Positions 25,791 through 35,345 of a stretch of DNA of 64,000 nucleotides are shown piece after piece. Source of the DNA: Meira nashicola (taxonomy: Eukaryota; Basidiomycota; Exobasidiomycetes; Exobasidiales; Brachybasidiaceae); assembly GCA_001600355.1 (NCBI GenBank), contig BCJU01000001.1:4340013-4404012 (forward strand), read 5' to 3'. The translations under genes and the position numbers were made by a program. The notes under the pieces are model-generated. The model was not told the DNA's origin, did not search any database, and saw only the letters and a program-made list of their open reading frames with translations. The stretch's first letter is position 1, and the number at the start of each line of letters is the position of its first letter.

Positions 25791-27443
25791 ATGACGATCG
25801 AATTAACGTTAGATAATACTCCTTATAATCCAACGATTACAAGAATTGCACCAATCGTTACAGCATTAACTGTTCATCTTTTGGTTCAATTTAAAGAACC
25901 TTTTGCTCATCATGTTGTCGTTTTATTTGGGGCAAGTTGGTTTTTATTAGCAAGATGGTTTATAAATACATGGAAGGTTTCTTTTAGTGAAGCAAATGGA
26001 GTGATTGGAAATATGTTTGGTTTATTTTTAATCACTTTATTCACTTCAATGTCGATTTATCGTGTTCTCTTTCATCCATTAAGACACATTCCAGGACCTC
26101 TTTCTTGCAAATTAAGTATGTGGTCTTGGGTTTTAACAGATTGGTTCGGATCAAGACAAGTTAAAATACAAAACATTCATAAGAAATACGGAAATGTAGT
26201 AAGAATTGGACCAAGAGAAGTTTCAGTTGCGGATCCAAAAGGTGTTTCAACAATTTATGGACCAACAGGACCTGCTCCAAAATCACGCAGAGGACCATGG
26301 TATCAAGCTCAAAGTATGATCCCTCACGTTCATAGTTTACAAAATGAACCAAAGATACCCGATCATAATAAACGTAGACGTGATTGGGATCCTGCTTTTT
26401 CATTAAAGGCTTTACAATCTTATGAACCAAATATAACTCGTAATGCAGAAGCATTTATTGATCAAATCACTAAATTTTCAGCAAAGAATGATGGTCGTGT
26501 TGACGTAAAAGAACCTTTGATGTGGTTTGGATTTGATGTAATGGGAGAATTAGGTTTCGGACGATCATTTGGAACACTTCAAGATGGAAAGACTTCACAC
26601 GAAGTTGAATTAGTAGAATTAGGCGTTCGTGCAATTAATACGATTGGAAATGTACCTTATTTGGCAAACATTATGCGATTCTTACCTTCTCCAATTGCAC
26701 AATTTGAAGCATGGTTAGCTGAAGCTGTAAAATGGAGAAAGAGTAAACAAGGTGACCGTGAATTCGTTGCAGCAGACGTTTTTGCTTATCTTTTAGGTGA
26801 AGAAGGTGAAAAGCATCATAAAGGTGATCCAAGAGAAATTCAACAAGATTGTATGTTGCTTGTTGTTGCTGGAAGTGATACGACATCAAACACTCTTGCT
26901 TTATGTTTGTTCGAATTAGCACGTCAACCTGCTTTAGTCGAACGTCTTCGTGAAGAATTGGAAGAATTCATTTTAGAAGATTATACTGCTTTACGTGATA
27001 ATGCACCTTTATTAAACGCTTGCTTAAATGAAACATTACGTTTATGGCCTGCTGTTCCTTCAGGTTTACAACGTGAAACAACATTACCACACTCTTTACC
27101 AGGAGAAATCAACGTTCCAGCAAATACCGTTTTATCAACCCATACATGGACAATGCACCGAAATGCGGAAAACTTTTATAAGCCTGAAAGGTATATACCT
27201 GATCGTTGGATTACTAAAAAACAACCACATAACGAAAAAGCATTTACACCTTTTGGTTTTGGTGCAACTTCTTGCATTGGTAAAAATTTAGCATTTATGG
27301 AAATGAGAATCGTTTTAGCACAATTCGTTTTAAAATTTAACTTTGATATCGAACCTGGAGATGTTCAAGAATTCCGTCAATCTATTCGAGATCAATTTGT
27401 CGTTTCTATGGGAAGTCTTTATATGAATGTTATTGCGCGTTAA
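25791..27443 (+). CDS. Cytochrome P450 monooxygenase
   Basis: The product has 550 residues in one exon. Two or three hydrophobic segments at residues 15-95 would anchor it in the ER membrane. The I-helix motif AGSDTT (about 360-365), ETLR (about 413-416) and the haem loop FGFGATSCIG (Cys 495) are in order. The Arg normally two residues before the haem Cys is Thr, a change known in several basidiomycete P450 families. The enzyme oxidises a small lipophilic molecule using electrons from P450 reductase; the substrate is unknown. A Zn2Cys6 regulator follows 597 bp downstream on the same strand. Confidence 0.95.
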   Translation: MTIELTLDNTPYNPTITRIAPIVTALTVHLLVQFKEPFAHHVVVLFGASWFLLARWFINTWKVSFSEANGVIGNMFGLFLITLFTSMSIYRVLFHPLRHIPGPLSCKLSMWSWVLTDWFGSRQVKIQNIHKKYGNVVRIGPREVSVADPKGVSTIYGPTGPAPKSRRGPWYQAQSMIPHVHSLQNEPKIPDHNKRRRDWDPAFSLKALQSYEPNITRNAEAFIDQITKFSAKNDGRVDVKEPLMWFGFDVMGELGFGRSFGTLQDGKTSHEVELVELGVRAINTIGNVPYLANIMRFLPSPIAQFEAWLAEAVKWRKSKQGDREFVAADVFAYLLGEEGEKHHKGDPREIQQDCMLLVVAGSDTTSNTLALCLFELARQPALVERLREELEEFILEDYTALRDNAPLLNACLNETLRLWPAVPSGLQRETTLPHSLPGEINVPANTVLSTHTWTMHRNAENFYKPERYIPDRWITKKQPHNEKAFTPFGFGATSCIGKNLAFMEMRIVLAQFVLKFNFDIEPGDVQEFRQSIRDQFVVSMGSLYMNVIAR

Positions 27444-28040
27444 ATTCCTTCTCTCAATTTTTTGTATGTCCTAGTCAAAATTGAATACTCTTTATAAAAT
27501 ACTAATGCCACATACTTTTTCATTATATTAAATTCGAATCAAAGCTTAGAAAGTTCACATTCCCACGCCTTTAAATGCTAATCAGGTGCAGATTGCGGCT
27601 TCTTTTCCTGATTGGTTGTTGTAATCAAAAATCGAACAAAAGAAGCGAGTCAGTTTTGTGCATTGTGGGTTCAAGAAAACAGTGTTTGCTGCTCAGCTTT
27701 TATGCTGCTTTTGCCAAAGAGCCGACGCAGCGCCCGTAAATTAAAAATTTTAACACGGCCCGATTCTAAGAGTAAGTGTGATCGAATTGCAATAGCCCTG
27801 GTACCCCGCATTTCCCCAAGTTGGCAAAATACCTAACTCATGTATGCGGCATACGCGCACGCAAGGCAAAGAAGCCCTTACACTCCGTCTAGACTTGTAT
27901 TTTATGCATTCAATCAATAGAATTTTTTAAGCTCTTTGTTCATATACCTGATTGTACACCCTGGACTAGTCAATTGACGCTACTTTGTCTACCCGATCCA
28001 TCACATCATCAATACCCCTCCTCATCATCCGTCAAAAGCA
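27444..28040. other. Intergenic region
   Basis: 3' flank of the P450 gene and promoter of the regulator. I see no gene, repeat or strong motif. Confidence 0.55.
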
Positions 28041-30581
28041 ATGGCGACAAAAGTCTCTCAATCACCGCCTGTAACAAAACGGCTAAGGCCGATGGCATCT
28101 TTACGTGAAGTTGAAAAAGAAAAATCTGAAGCTGAAAAAGCATCAAAAGAAGGTAGAATAAAGCGAACTCGACATGCATGCGTTTATTGTCAACATTTGA
28201 AAATGCGTTGTAGTGGACCAACAGAAGAAGGTCCATGTGAACGTTGTAGAAGGTCAGGTCATGAATGTTTAGTAGAAGAAAGAAGTCCACATAGACCTTG
28301 GACGAAAAGAAAAGATGCTCAAATACAACAACTTACCGAACGTCTTGAAGAAATGGAAAATTTATTACGTTTGAATTCTCAAGCGAATGCATCTTTCAAT
28401 TCTGCAGTACCACCTATAAACGAATCAATTCCGCCACAATTTGATATACAATCATCTTCTTACGAACATCCACAACCACCAATCTTGAATGGTACGGAGA
28501 ATGGAAACGGTTCGATAATACACGATAACAGCAATGGTATACCAAACGATACGCCATATCCACCTGGAGGCAGTACTGATTTGGCTTTTCCTATAGGACG
28601 CTCTGACTCATTAGATGTTCCATCAAATACCCACAATTCAAAATCATTGGATCATGTTTTTACACAATTTGATGCATCTTCAGTTTCGCCTTCATCTGCG
28701 TCCGTGAGTAGGGACGTCAAATTCATTCAAGATAATCTATCACGTCTCCCGTTTGTTTCATCTTCTCGATTATCGCCAGAAGAAACAGTCGATCTCTTCC
28801 ACATCTTTATGAATTCTTGTGCTTTGCATACAGTCATCTTGGATCCTGAGTGGCATACAGTCGAAAGAGTAGGAACTTCTTCCCCTTTTCTCTTTGGCGT
28901 TGTGGTATACATCGGATCGACATTTCATCGTACAAGAAGGACCGTTCGAAAAGAGTTGGAAGAAGAAATGGATGCTCTCATTGGACGTACAATCACTTCT
29001 GGCCACAAATCTGTTGAAGTTGTTCAAGCCTTTCTTCTCTTATACCAATGGAATTTACCTGCAAACGATCCGGCTAACGATCGAGCATGGCTTTTAGCAG
29101 GAATAGGAATAAGACTTGCAATTGAACTACAACTTTACAAATCGCAAAAAGGTCAAAATGCATCACTTAAAGCCAATACAGAAGAAATTGAATTTGAACG
29201 AATCAATCGAGAGCGTTGCTGGCTCATGACGTTCTGCGTTGATAGAAGTTTATCCATGACCGCTGGACGGCCTTGGTCAATGAGTGAAAACGTTAGGCTT
29301 GTACGAGATTCGGATGAATGGTACGGAGGTGCACAAACAAGAAGTTGGGATTTAGGAATATCTGCACTTGTTTCATTGATGAAATTGGTTTCAAGGCAGA
29401 CTGATATTTTGAACACATCCTTCTTCAAATCCGATAAGATTGACGACCATGGAGATTCAAATGGTCGAGATGAAGATTTCGATTGTGATTCGATGATGCG
29501 AATCATGAATGGAGAATTAGAACATTGGAGAAGACAATGGTATACCCGAGGCTTTTTCACTTCTCCCGTTGAGCGAAAGGATCCTTCTATCGTTGAATCA
29601 CCTGATAATGATTCACCCTCTACTTCATCATCCGTCGATACCAACATGCTTGATATACATACTAAAACGCTTCATTATGTCACAAAACAAGCTTCACTTC
29701 GATACAATTTTGCCGTTTTGGTTCTCAATTCGTTCGGGTTACAATATTGTGCTGCAAAGCCATCAATGATTCATACAAGAACTTCTTGTACTGCAAGAGC
29801 GATTCAAGCTGGACAAAATCTTGTAAAAGCGGCAAAAGTAGGAATGGGAAGATCGATGACTTATTCTCCGCATACGCAATATTCTATTTTTGGTTTTGGA
29901 ATTATATCTTTGATCAAATTAGCACCTCTCGTTGTGGATAAAGTTGTTTGTGATCGTATTTTAAACATCGTTCAAACGTGTATCGCATTTTTGGAATCTG
30001 TTGCGCTTACTTCTGATCATACGCCCGCTCGACTGGCTTCCCTTAGCAGGGCAATGTTGCGAAAGTACGAAGAAAGAAAGTCAATGGCAAACGCTGCTGG
30101 TAAAAGAAAACATGATGGGTCGAATGAGAATGGTAAACGTGGCAACAAAAAGGCGAAAGGATCTGCTGGAAGGAGAAATTCTAAAGAAGATCAAAATGAC
30201 AGTCAAGAACGACAAGATGATGAGAATGAAGGAACGCAATTCGCACCTAATTTGGATTCGTTTAAACTTCCACAAAGATCTTCACGAATGGTAACTCCTG
30301 AAAGAGGTCACGCGTTTGCAAATGAAGATGATCCTAACGCTGCACAAATATTATCTTCTTTAGGATCAAATTCTCACATGAACAGTATTGGTTCAAATGG
30401 TCAAACTCAACCTTTTTCTGATTCAGATTTGATTCCATCTAGTTATCTGGCAAATGCTGAAACCGATTCACTTTTTCAAGGTATAGGTTTATTTGAAACG
30501 ATTGATTATTCTAGCTATCCGCAAATGACTGTTGAACAAATTTTGGATTCGAATTTTTGGTTACCTATCTCGGAAAGTTGA
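28041..30581 (+). CDS. Zn2Cys6 transcription factor
   Basis: The product has 846 residues. The zinc cluster uses Cys 47, 50, 57, 66, 69 and 76 (HACVYCQHLKMRCSG ... CERCRRSGHEC), followed by a short coiled coil (QIQQLTERLEEMENLLRL) for dimer formation. The middle carries the fungal-specific regulator domain (WLLAGIGIRLAIELQLY and ERCWLMTFCVDRSLSMTAGRPWSM). A Lys-rich, probably nuclear-localising segment (GKRKHDGSNENGKRGNKKAK) and an acidic tail follow. Targets unknown; the neighbouring P450 is a natural candidate. Confidence 0.95.
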   Translation: MATKVSQSPPVTKRLRPMASLREVEKEKSEAEKASKEGRIKRTRHACVYCQHLKMRCSGPTEEGPCERCRRSGHECLVEERSPHRPWTKRKDAQIQQLTERLEEMENLLRLNSQANASFNSAVPPINESIPPQFDIQSSSYEHPQPPILNGTENGNGSIIHDNSNGIPNDTPYPPGGSTDLAFPIGRSDSLDVPSNTHNSKSLDHVFTQFDASSVSPSSASVSRDVKFIQDNLSRLPFVSSSRLSPEETVDLFHIFMNSCALHTVILDPEWHTVERVGTSSPFLFGVVVYIGSTFHRTRRTVRKELEEEMDALIGRTITSGHKSVEVVQAFLLLYQWNLPANDPANDRAWLLAGIGIRLAIELQLYKSQKGQNASLKANTEEIEFERINRERCWLMTFCVDRSLSMTAGRPWSMSENVRLVRDSDEWYGGAQTRSWDLGISALVSLMKLVSRQTDILNTSFFKSDKIDDHGDSNGRDEDFDCDSMMRIMNGELEHWRRQWYTRGFFTSPVERKDPSIVESPDNDSPSTSSSVDTNMLDIHTKTLHYVTKQASLRYNFAVLVLNSFGLQYCAAKPSMIHTRTSCTARAIQAGQNLVKAAKVGMGRSMTYSPHTQYSIFGFGIISLIKLAPLVVDKVVCDRILNIVQTCIAFLESVALTSDHTPARLASLSRAMLRKYEERKSMANAAGKRKHDGSNENGKRGNKKAKGSAGRRNSKEDQNDSQERQDDENEGTQFAPNLDSFKLPQRSSRMVTPERGHAFANEDDPNAAQILSSLGSNSHMNSIGSNGQTQPFSDSDLIPSSYLANAETDSLFQGIGLFETIDYSSYPQMTVEQILDSNFWLPISES

Positions 30582-30695
30582 ACAAGTGTATATATATGCT
30601 CTCTCAAAAGTTGTTCTTCAAATTGTGTAATTAAATAGGAATTGAATGTGATATTGTACAAATTGAACTACGTGCAGGATTAAGGTATATATAAT

Positions 30696-32333
30696 TTAAG
30701 CATGTGCCAAACCTTGAGGGAAATCAAAGATGGTTTTCGGATCGGAACTTGTTTTGATGGATTTAAGTCTGTCAAGATTGTTTCCATAATAAGCTGTTCC
30801 AAAATTCTTTAATTCAGGATCGATATAATTTTGATATGCATGCCAATCACCATTTGGCTTGGCATTTCTTGTAGCTTGAGTGATGGCTGAAATCTTTTGG
30901 AGTGCATTTGATCTTGCGTTTTGATTATCGAAGCCAGGGAAATCATAAGAGTAAATTTGACTGAAGAATAGACTGTTACGATGATTAAAAGACATATCTC
31001 CATAAGCAGGATTAGCATTTGTAGCAGAAAGTGGACCGTTAAGATCGAAAGAGATACTATTTCCTGATCCTTCAACACCAACTGCTGCTTGCATTGCATC
31101 AGTGATGGCTTTTGCGCTACTTGCAGTATAGCCAGGCTTTCCATCATCCATAATGCTTTGAGCATAATAAGATTCATACACTTTTCCTTGATCTAGATCA
31201 CCCATAATATTTGTTAAAGCATCAACCCAATTATTAAATTCTTGAGCAGAAACTTTTGTTGCTGTAACTCCTTGAGCAGAAAGTGCACTATTGATCTTTT
31301 TCATTGTTGATTGATAGTTTGTCTTGCTTCCTAAATATTGACCGGATAAACTGCATGCTCCATCATCTCCAGAATTTTCACCGTACATCAATAATTCAGC
31401 ACCAAATTCAGAAGGTAAACCTGAGTTAGCATCTGTCTTGCTTCCTAGATCTTGCAAAACCAATAAAACTTTTGCGCAATCAGCATTACTACCATAAACG
31501 TGATTATAATTGGTAGTTAAAGCAGGAGCTTGTTCCATAGCATAAGTGAAATGAGTTACAACACCAAAGTTATTACTGCCTGCACCACGTAAAGCCCACC
31601 ATAAATCTGCATCTGATCCGGTAGATTGTTGATTGAGTGTTTTAATGTTTCCTTTTGCGTCAACTAACTCTAAGGCAACAATGTGATCCATCAACCAACC
31701 CCAATGGCGCGATGCGAAACCCCAACCGCCACCTAATCCATGGGCTGAACCAACTTGTGGACATGTTCCATGTGGTAATGCAAATCCTTGTTGACCGATT
31801 GTTTTGGCTAATGGGCCAAGAGTTGCACCTGCACCGGTTGTAACTTGTTTTTTTGATGAGTCAACATTAATATCTTTCATGTTACTGAAGTCCATTACAA
31901 CATTACCCGATAACGAATAAGCGGCATATCCATGCCCTCCACCACGAGGCGAAAATTTCGTATTTCCATTATCGGCAGCGACGCATTTGACCGTAGCAGC
32001 AACTTGTTGAGTTGAACTAGGCGAAACGATTACGTCGGGATGTAAAGAACCATAATTTGTATTTTCTGCTTTTGACAAATCAGTATAATTTGAATTTGAT
32101 GGATAAGATAATTTTGCTCCTGTTTTTGATAAACATGATTTTACCGAAGAAGAAAGACTTCGCTTTGTTGAACGTGTGAAAAAAGGTGAACTTGATTGTG
32201 AATCAATAGAAAAATCTGATCTTGCAACGATTGAATCAAGACTTTCTAATGGATAAGCAATCGTAACTTGTTGACTAACAAGAAAAGTGATTGCTAAAAA
32301 GATTAATCCTTGTGAGATGAAATTGCGTGTCAT
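30696..32333 (-). CDS. Secreted FAD oxidase, berberine-bridge/oligosaccharide-oxidase type
   Basis: The product has 545 residues with a signal peptide (cut near TIA-YPLE). The FAD-binding type 4 domain is clear: PDVIVSPSSTQQVAATVK, then SPRGGGHGYAAYS with His 134, and LPHGTCPQVGSAHGLGGG with Cys 191. His and Cys at these places bind FAD by two covalent links in glucooligosaccharide oxidases and relatives (CAZy AA7). The C-terminal BBE segment (LKNFGTAYYGNNLDRL) closes the site. Such enzymes oxidise sugars or alkaloid-like compounds and release H2O2. A KR site near residue 58 may remove a propeptide. Substrate not predictable here. Confidence 0.93.
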   Translation of the reverse strand: MTRNFISQGLIFLAITFLVSQQVTIAYPLESLDSIVARSDFSIDSQSSSPFFTRSTKRSLSSSVKSCLSKTGAKLSYPSNSNYTDLSKAENTNYGSLHPDVIVSPSSTQQVAATVKCVAADNGNTKFSPRGGGHGYAAYSLSGNVVMDFSNMKDINVDSSKKQVTTGAGATLGPLAKTIGQQGFALPHGTCPQVGSAHGLGGGWGFASRHWGWLMDHIVALELVDAKGNIKTLNQQSTGSDADLWWALRGAGSNNFGVVTHFTYAMEQAPALTTNYNHVYGSNADCAKVLLVLQDLGSKTDANSGLPSEFGAELLMYGENSGDDGACSLSGQYLGSKTNYQSTMKKINSALSAQGVTATKVSAQEFNNWVDALTNIMGDLDQGKVYESYYAQSIMDDGKPGYTASSAKAITDAMQAAVGVEGSGNSISFDLNGPLSATNANPAYGDMSFNHRNSLFFSQIYSYDFPGFDNQNARSNALQKISAITQATRNAKPNGDWHAYQNYIDPELKNFGTAYYGNNLDRLKSIKTSSDPKTIFDFPQGLAHA

Positions 32334-32696
32334 TATTGCAAATGTTCAAGCAAAAGTGGGGAGAGGGATAGGGGATCAAATGTAGGGATTGTGGGTATCG
32401 TTAAAGCTTTCTTGCAAGGATGTTGCTATGCTTTATATATTAAATTCATGATACATTTCATTCTAAACCCGGGCCTGCATGCATCATGATGATGTATATA
32501 ATGTCTTCTTCTAGCCTTCTTTAAAGCGGAACCTGTCCTTAATTTTAATAAAAATAATGTTTAGTCGTCGCAACTCCGGCCCCATTTGTTTCGCTTTCGT
32601 GACGCGTTCGGAGGAGGCCTGCAGCATAAACTAGACTATGTGGAGCAAGGCCTACAATTTTTGTCCGAAGAAGGTGTTTTGCTTACAGACCCGCTT

Positions 32697-32907
32697 GATT
32701 TGGGCAAATGTGTGTTTTGGGCAAATTGTGTGTTTTGCTTGAATGTGTGTTTCGCGTGCAAGTGGATTTTTCATGTATACTTTCCCGCCCGCACCTCATT
32801 GTTAATGTGTGGAAAAAAAAAGTAGAATGTGTTTTTGGCACATCTAGACTAGGTGTGCCGTGTGGCACCGCGGAGTTGAGTTGTAGGTATTGGGCCTTTT
32901 TTTAATT
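32697..32907 (+). repeat. Dispersed non-coding repeat, copy B
   Basis: Reverse-orientation counterpart of 16098-16303. This copy has about 12 extra bases that complete a near-perfect palindrome at 32837-32859 (GGCACATCTAG-A-CTAGGTGTGCC). Open frames across it are accidental. Confidence 0.8.
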
Positions 32908-33198
32908 TTTGAAGCAAATGTTTTTTTGCGGACACGAGTATGCACAAGTGAACTAGTCTACATATGTATGTATTTCGCCGAGTTTACCGAGCATTAAGAT
33001 TATACGCAGCATAAGCAATGTCGATCAATTCTTACTTTATCGGCGTATAAATGTGACTTGTCTCCGTAGTAAAAATTCGGATATCCGCGACTAGTGACAA
33101 AATCATGTGCCTGAATGACTGATGAATGATGATATAACAAACACACAGCATATGATGCTATATGCTATACACATAATTCAAACTTTTAGGGAAAAAGG

Positions 33199-33206
33199 TA
33201 TAAATA
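33199..33206 (+). promoter_or_regulatory. TATA box of the 33272 gene
   Basis: TATAAATA, 73 bp before the chosen ATG; this distance supports the start at 33272 rather than further upstream. Confidence 0.55.
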
Positions 33207-33271
33207 GGAACTTGTTTAGAGCATATTTCAATCAGTATCGACATCAACTTGTCTTAACATATAACATCACA

Positions 33272-33958
33272 ATGCGCTCTTTCACAACCCTTACCGGCTT
33301 AGCATCAATTGCTTTAATTGTTTCGAGTAACGTTCAAGCAGCTCCTTCTTCTAGTATTGCTTCTAGAAGTTCACCTCAATTATCATGCGCTGATCAATCT
33401 AAAGAAACTAAAGGTCAATTGTATGCAGGTGATTATTATTATGGTTCAACTGAGACAAAATTGGGTTATAAAAGTGTAACTGATTCAACTGGAAAAGAAG
33501 AATTACAAGTTGTAAAATATGATGAGAATGATTCAACGATTCGATTATTAAGCAATGTGATAAAAAGACAATGCAATTCTACCGCATTAAACATGTTTTC
33601 AAATCAAGCTAAATTTGGTACAAATCAACCAGTTAAAATTTTAGCAGACGTTGGAAGAGATGGAATTCCATATTGTATTGGTTTATCAAATTCATCTGGT
33701 AATCCATCCGATATCGCTCTCGTTCCTTGTAGTTTCGTAGATGATGATTCTCAACTTAATCAATTTTGGGTATCTCAATGGAAATATGCAAACGTTTTCC
33801 CTGCTATTGGAAAATCAAACGTTACTGATGATGTTCATAATTATCAACCAATCAAACCACCAGGTGATGATGAAAGCTCAGGCGTTTATACTACAGAACC
33901 AAATCAAAGTAGTGATCCATATGAAACTTATAAAAGCTTTTATATTTCTTCAGCATAA
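33272..33958 (+). CDS. Secreted beta-trefoil-like protein
   Basis: The product has 228 residues. I chose the ATG at 33272 because it begins a signal peptide (MRSFTTLTGLASIALIV ... VQA-APSS) and the frame upstream lies at or before the TATA box. Three cysteines and several N-glycosylation sites are in the mature part. The segment FGTNQPVKILADVG ... YCIGLSNSSG ... IALVPCSF ... LNQFWVSQW has the same order as the 22070 protein (VKI, C-L/I, I-x-x-C, NQ-W/F), which points to a shared beta-trefoil-like fold. Function unknown; extracellular binding inferred. Confidence 0.72.
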   Translation: MRSFTTLTGLASIALIVSSNVQAAPSSSIASRSSPQLSCADQSKETKGQLYAGDYYYGSTETKLGYKSVTDSTGKEELQVVKYDENDSTIRLLSNVIKRQCNSTALNMFSNQAKFGTNQPVKILADVGRDGIPYCIGLSNSSGNPSDIALVPCSFVDDDSQLNQFWVSQWKYANVFPAIGKSNVTDDVHNYQPIKPPGDDESSGVYTTEPNQSSDPYETYKSFYISSA

Positions 33959-34364
33959 ATTTGAAATTGTTCTTTTTCACATAGACTATTTGTATAACAC
34001 ACTCACACGCGCAGCACACCTCAATTCTATCTTATCACACATATTCTATAACAGTGCCGAATCTGCCTTTTGAGCCGCTCCTAGAATCAGGCCATACTCT
34101 AGATTTTAGCTCCAGAAAGAGAGATACATAAACAACACGCGTTTATCGTGTCTACGCTGGGCATTTAAACACCTGATTTTTGGTTTTGACGCATTCTATC
34201 TCCAGATTTTATTTTTGTTTTTATTTTTTTGACATGACCTAATAATAACCGGCGGGAATGATTGAAGTGAATAAATGCACTTCTCTATGAGGTTATAAGA
34301 GAGGAGATTTTTTCATTCCCTTTCACCACCACAACAAATCCCCTCAATCTCATTATTCGACAAT
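33959..34364. other. Intergenic region
   Basis: 3' flank and promoter sequence only; nothing structured was seen. Confidence 0.5.
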
Positions 34365-35211
34365 ATGATGGATCTTTCAGGAACAGCAATTACAGACAAA
34401 TACCCATCTCGAGCATTGTGTGGAAAGAGATATGATAATGGTTTTGCATTCGGCTCTTCTTCAGGAGGTGTACCAAGAACATGCTTAGAAGATACTGTTT
34501 TGGTTCCATTGGCAAGTTGGATCTTTTTGATCGGTTTAGTAGGATTGATCGCTTTCGCACTTAATTCTATGCGTGATCAATCAAATAGCAACAAATCACC
34601 ATTACATCGTCTTATTTACAGAAAGAAACATGCAACAGCTTTAAACGATGATGGCTCATTGGAAAAGCATAGTTCACCTTCTTATACTTCTTCAAACTCA
34701 TGGGGTTCTCGACACACAGGCTTGGCTAGCACGCTCAGTATCTTGTACTCGCTTTTGGTCATCGCAACTTTATTAATGAGTGAGTATTTATTCTGATGTA
34801 GTCGTACCATATACCCATACTGACTTTGCCGCTCTTTTCTGCATTGTAGATATTTTGGAAGTTGTAAGACTCTATCTCGCAGATCGTGGTGCAGGTCTTC
34901 TTCCGTTCACATTAGCATCTTTGGTGATTGTTTTGATCTTGATGCACGTTCCATTACCCGGCAAGATGTTATTGCCAACGAGTGCTTTAATACTTTCTTT
35001 TTGGACACTCTCTTTGGTCTTTACAAGCGTTCAATTATCTACCCTTGCTCATTTAGCCAACATTGAACCAAGAGCAAAAACAGAATATCTCAATTCAGAT
35101 CAACAAATCGATGTCGGCGTGATTGTAGGATTGTATGCGATCGAATTCTTGGTTGAAGGTCATAGGTTATTCAAATTAGCCAAGATCACTCGTCAGCAAA
35201 CACCAGCTTAA
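34365..35211 (+). CDS. Five-helix membrane protein resembling an ABCC TMD0 domain
   Basis: Two exons (34365-34779, 34850-35211) joined across a 70 bp GTGAGT..TTGTAG intron with a CTGAC branch site give 258 residues. Hydrophobic helices lie at about 45-66, 121-137, 155-172, 179-200 and 226-241, with a polar loop of 50 residues after the first. The start of helix 1, CLEDTVLVPLASWIFL, resembles the C-x-x-D beginning of the five-helix TMD0 domain of ABCC transporters. No ATPase or further transporter domain follows before the next gene. It may be a free-standing TMD0-like protein or an unrelated membrane protein; the resemblance is modest. Confidence 0.7.
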
Positions 35212-35345
35212 TTTCAACTTGATGATACCCGTGCTTTTTCTATTACACAAAGAATAAAAAAAAGGATGTATTGAAATGCAGTGTAAAAGTACAATTGAAT
35301 GAGAAAAAAAAAAAGCTGAATTTGCAATACTCAAAAGTAAGATTG

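Larger units (their letters stand above)
32334..33271. other. Intergenic region with a dispersed repeat
   Basis: Promoter of the FAD oxidase, repeat copy B (32697-32907) and the promoter of the 33272 gene (TATAAATA at 33199-33206). No gene besides. Confidence 0.6.
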
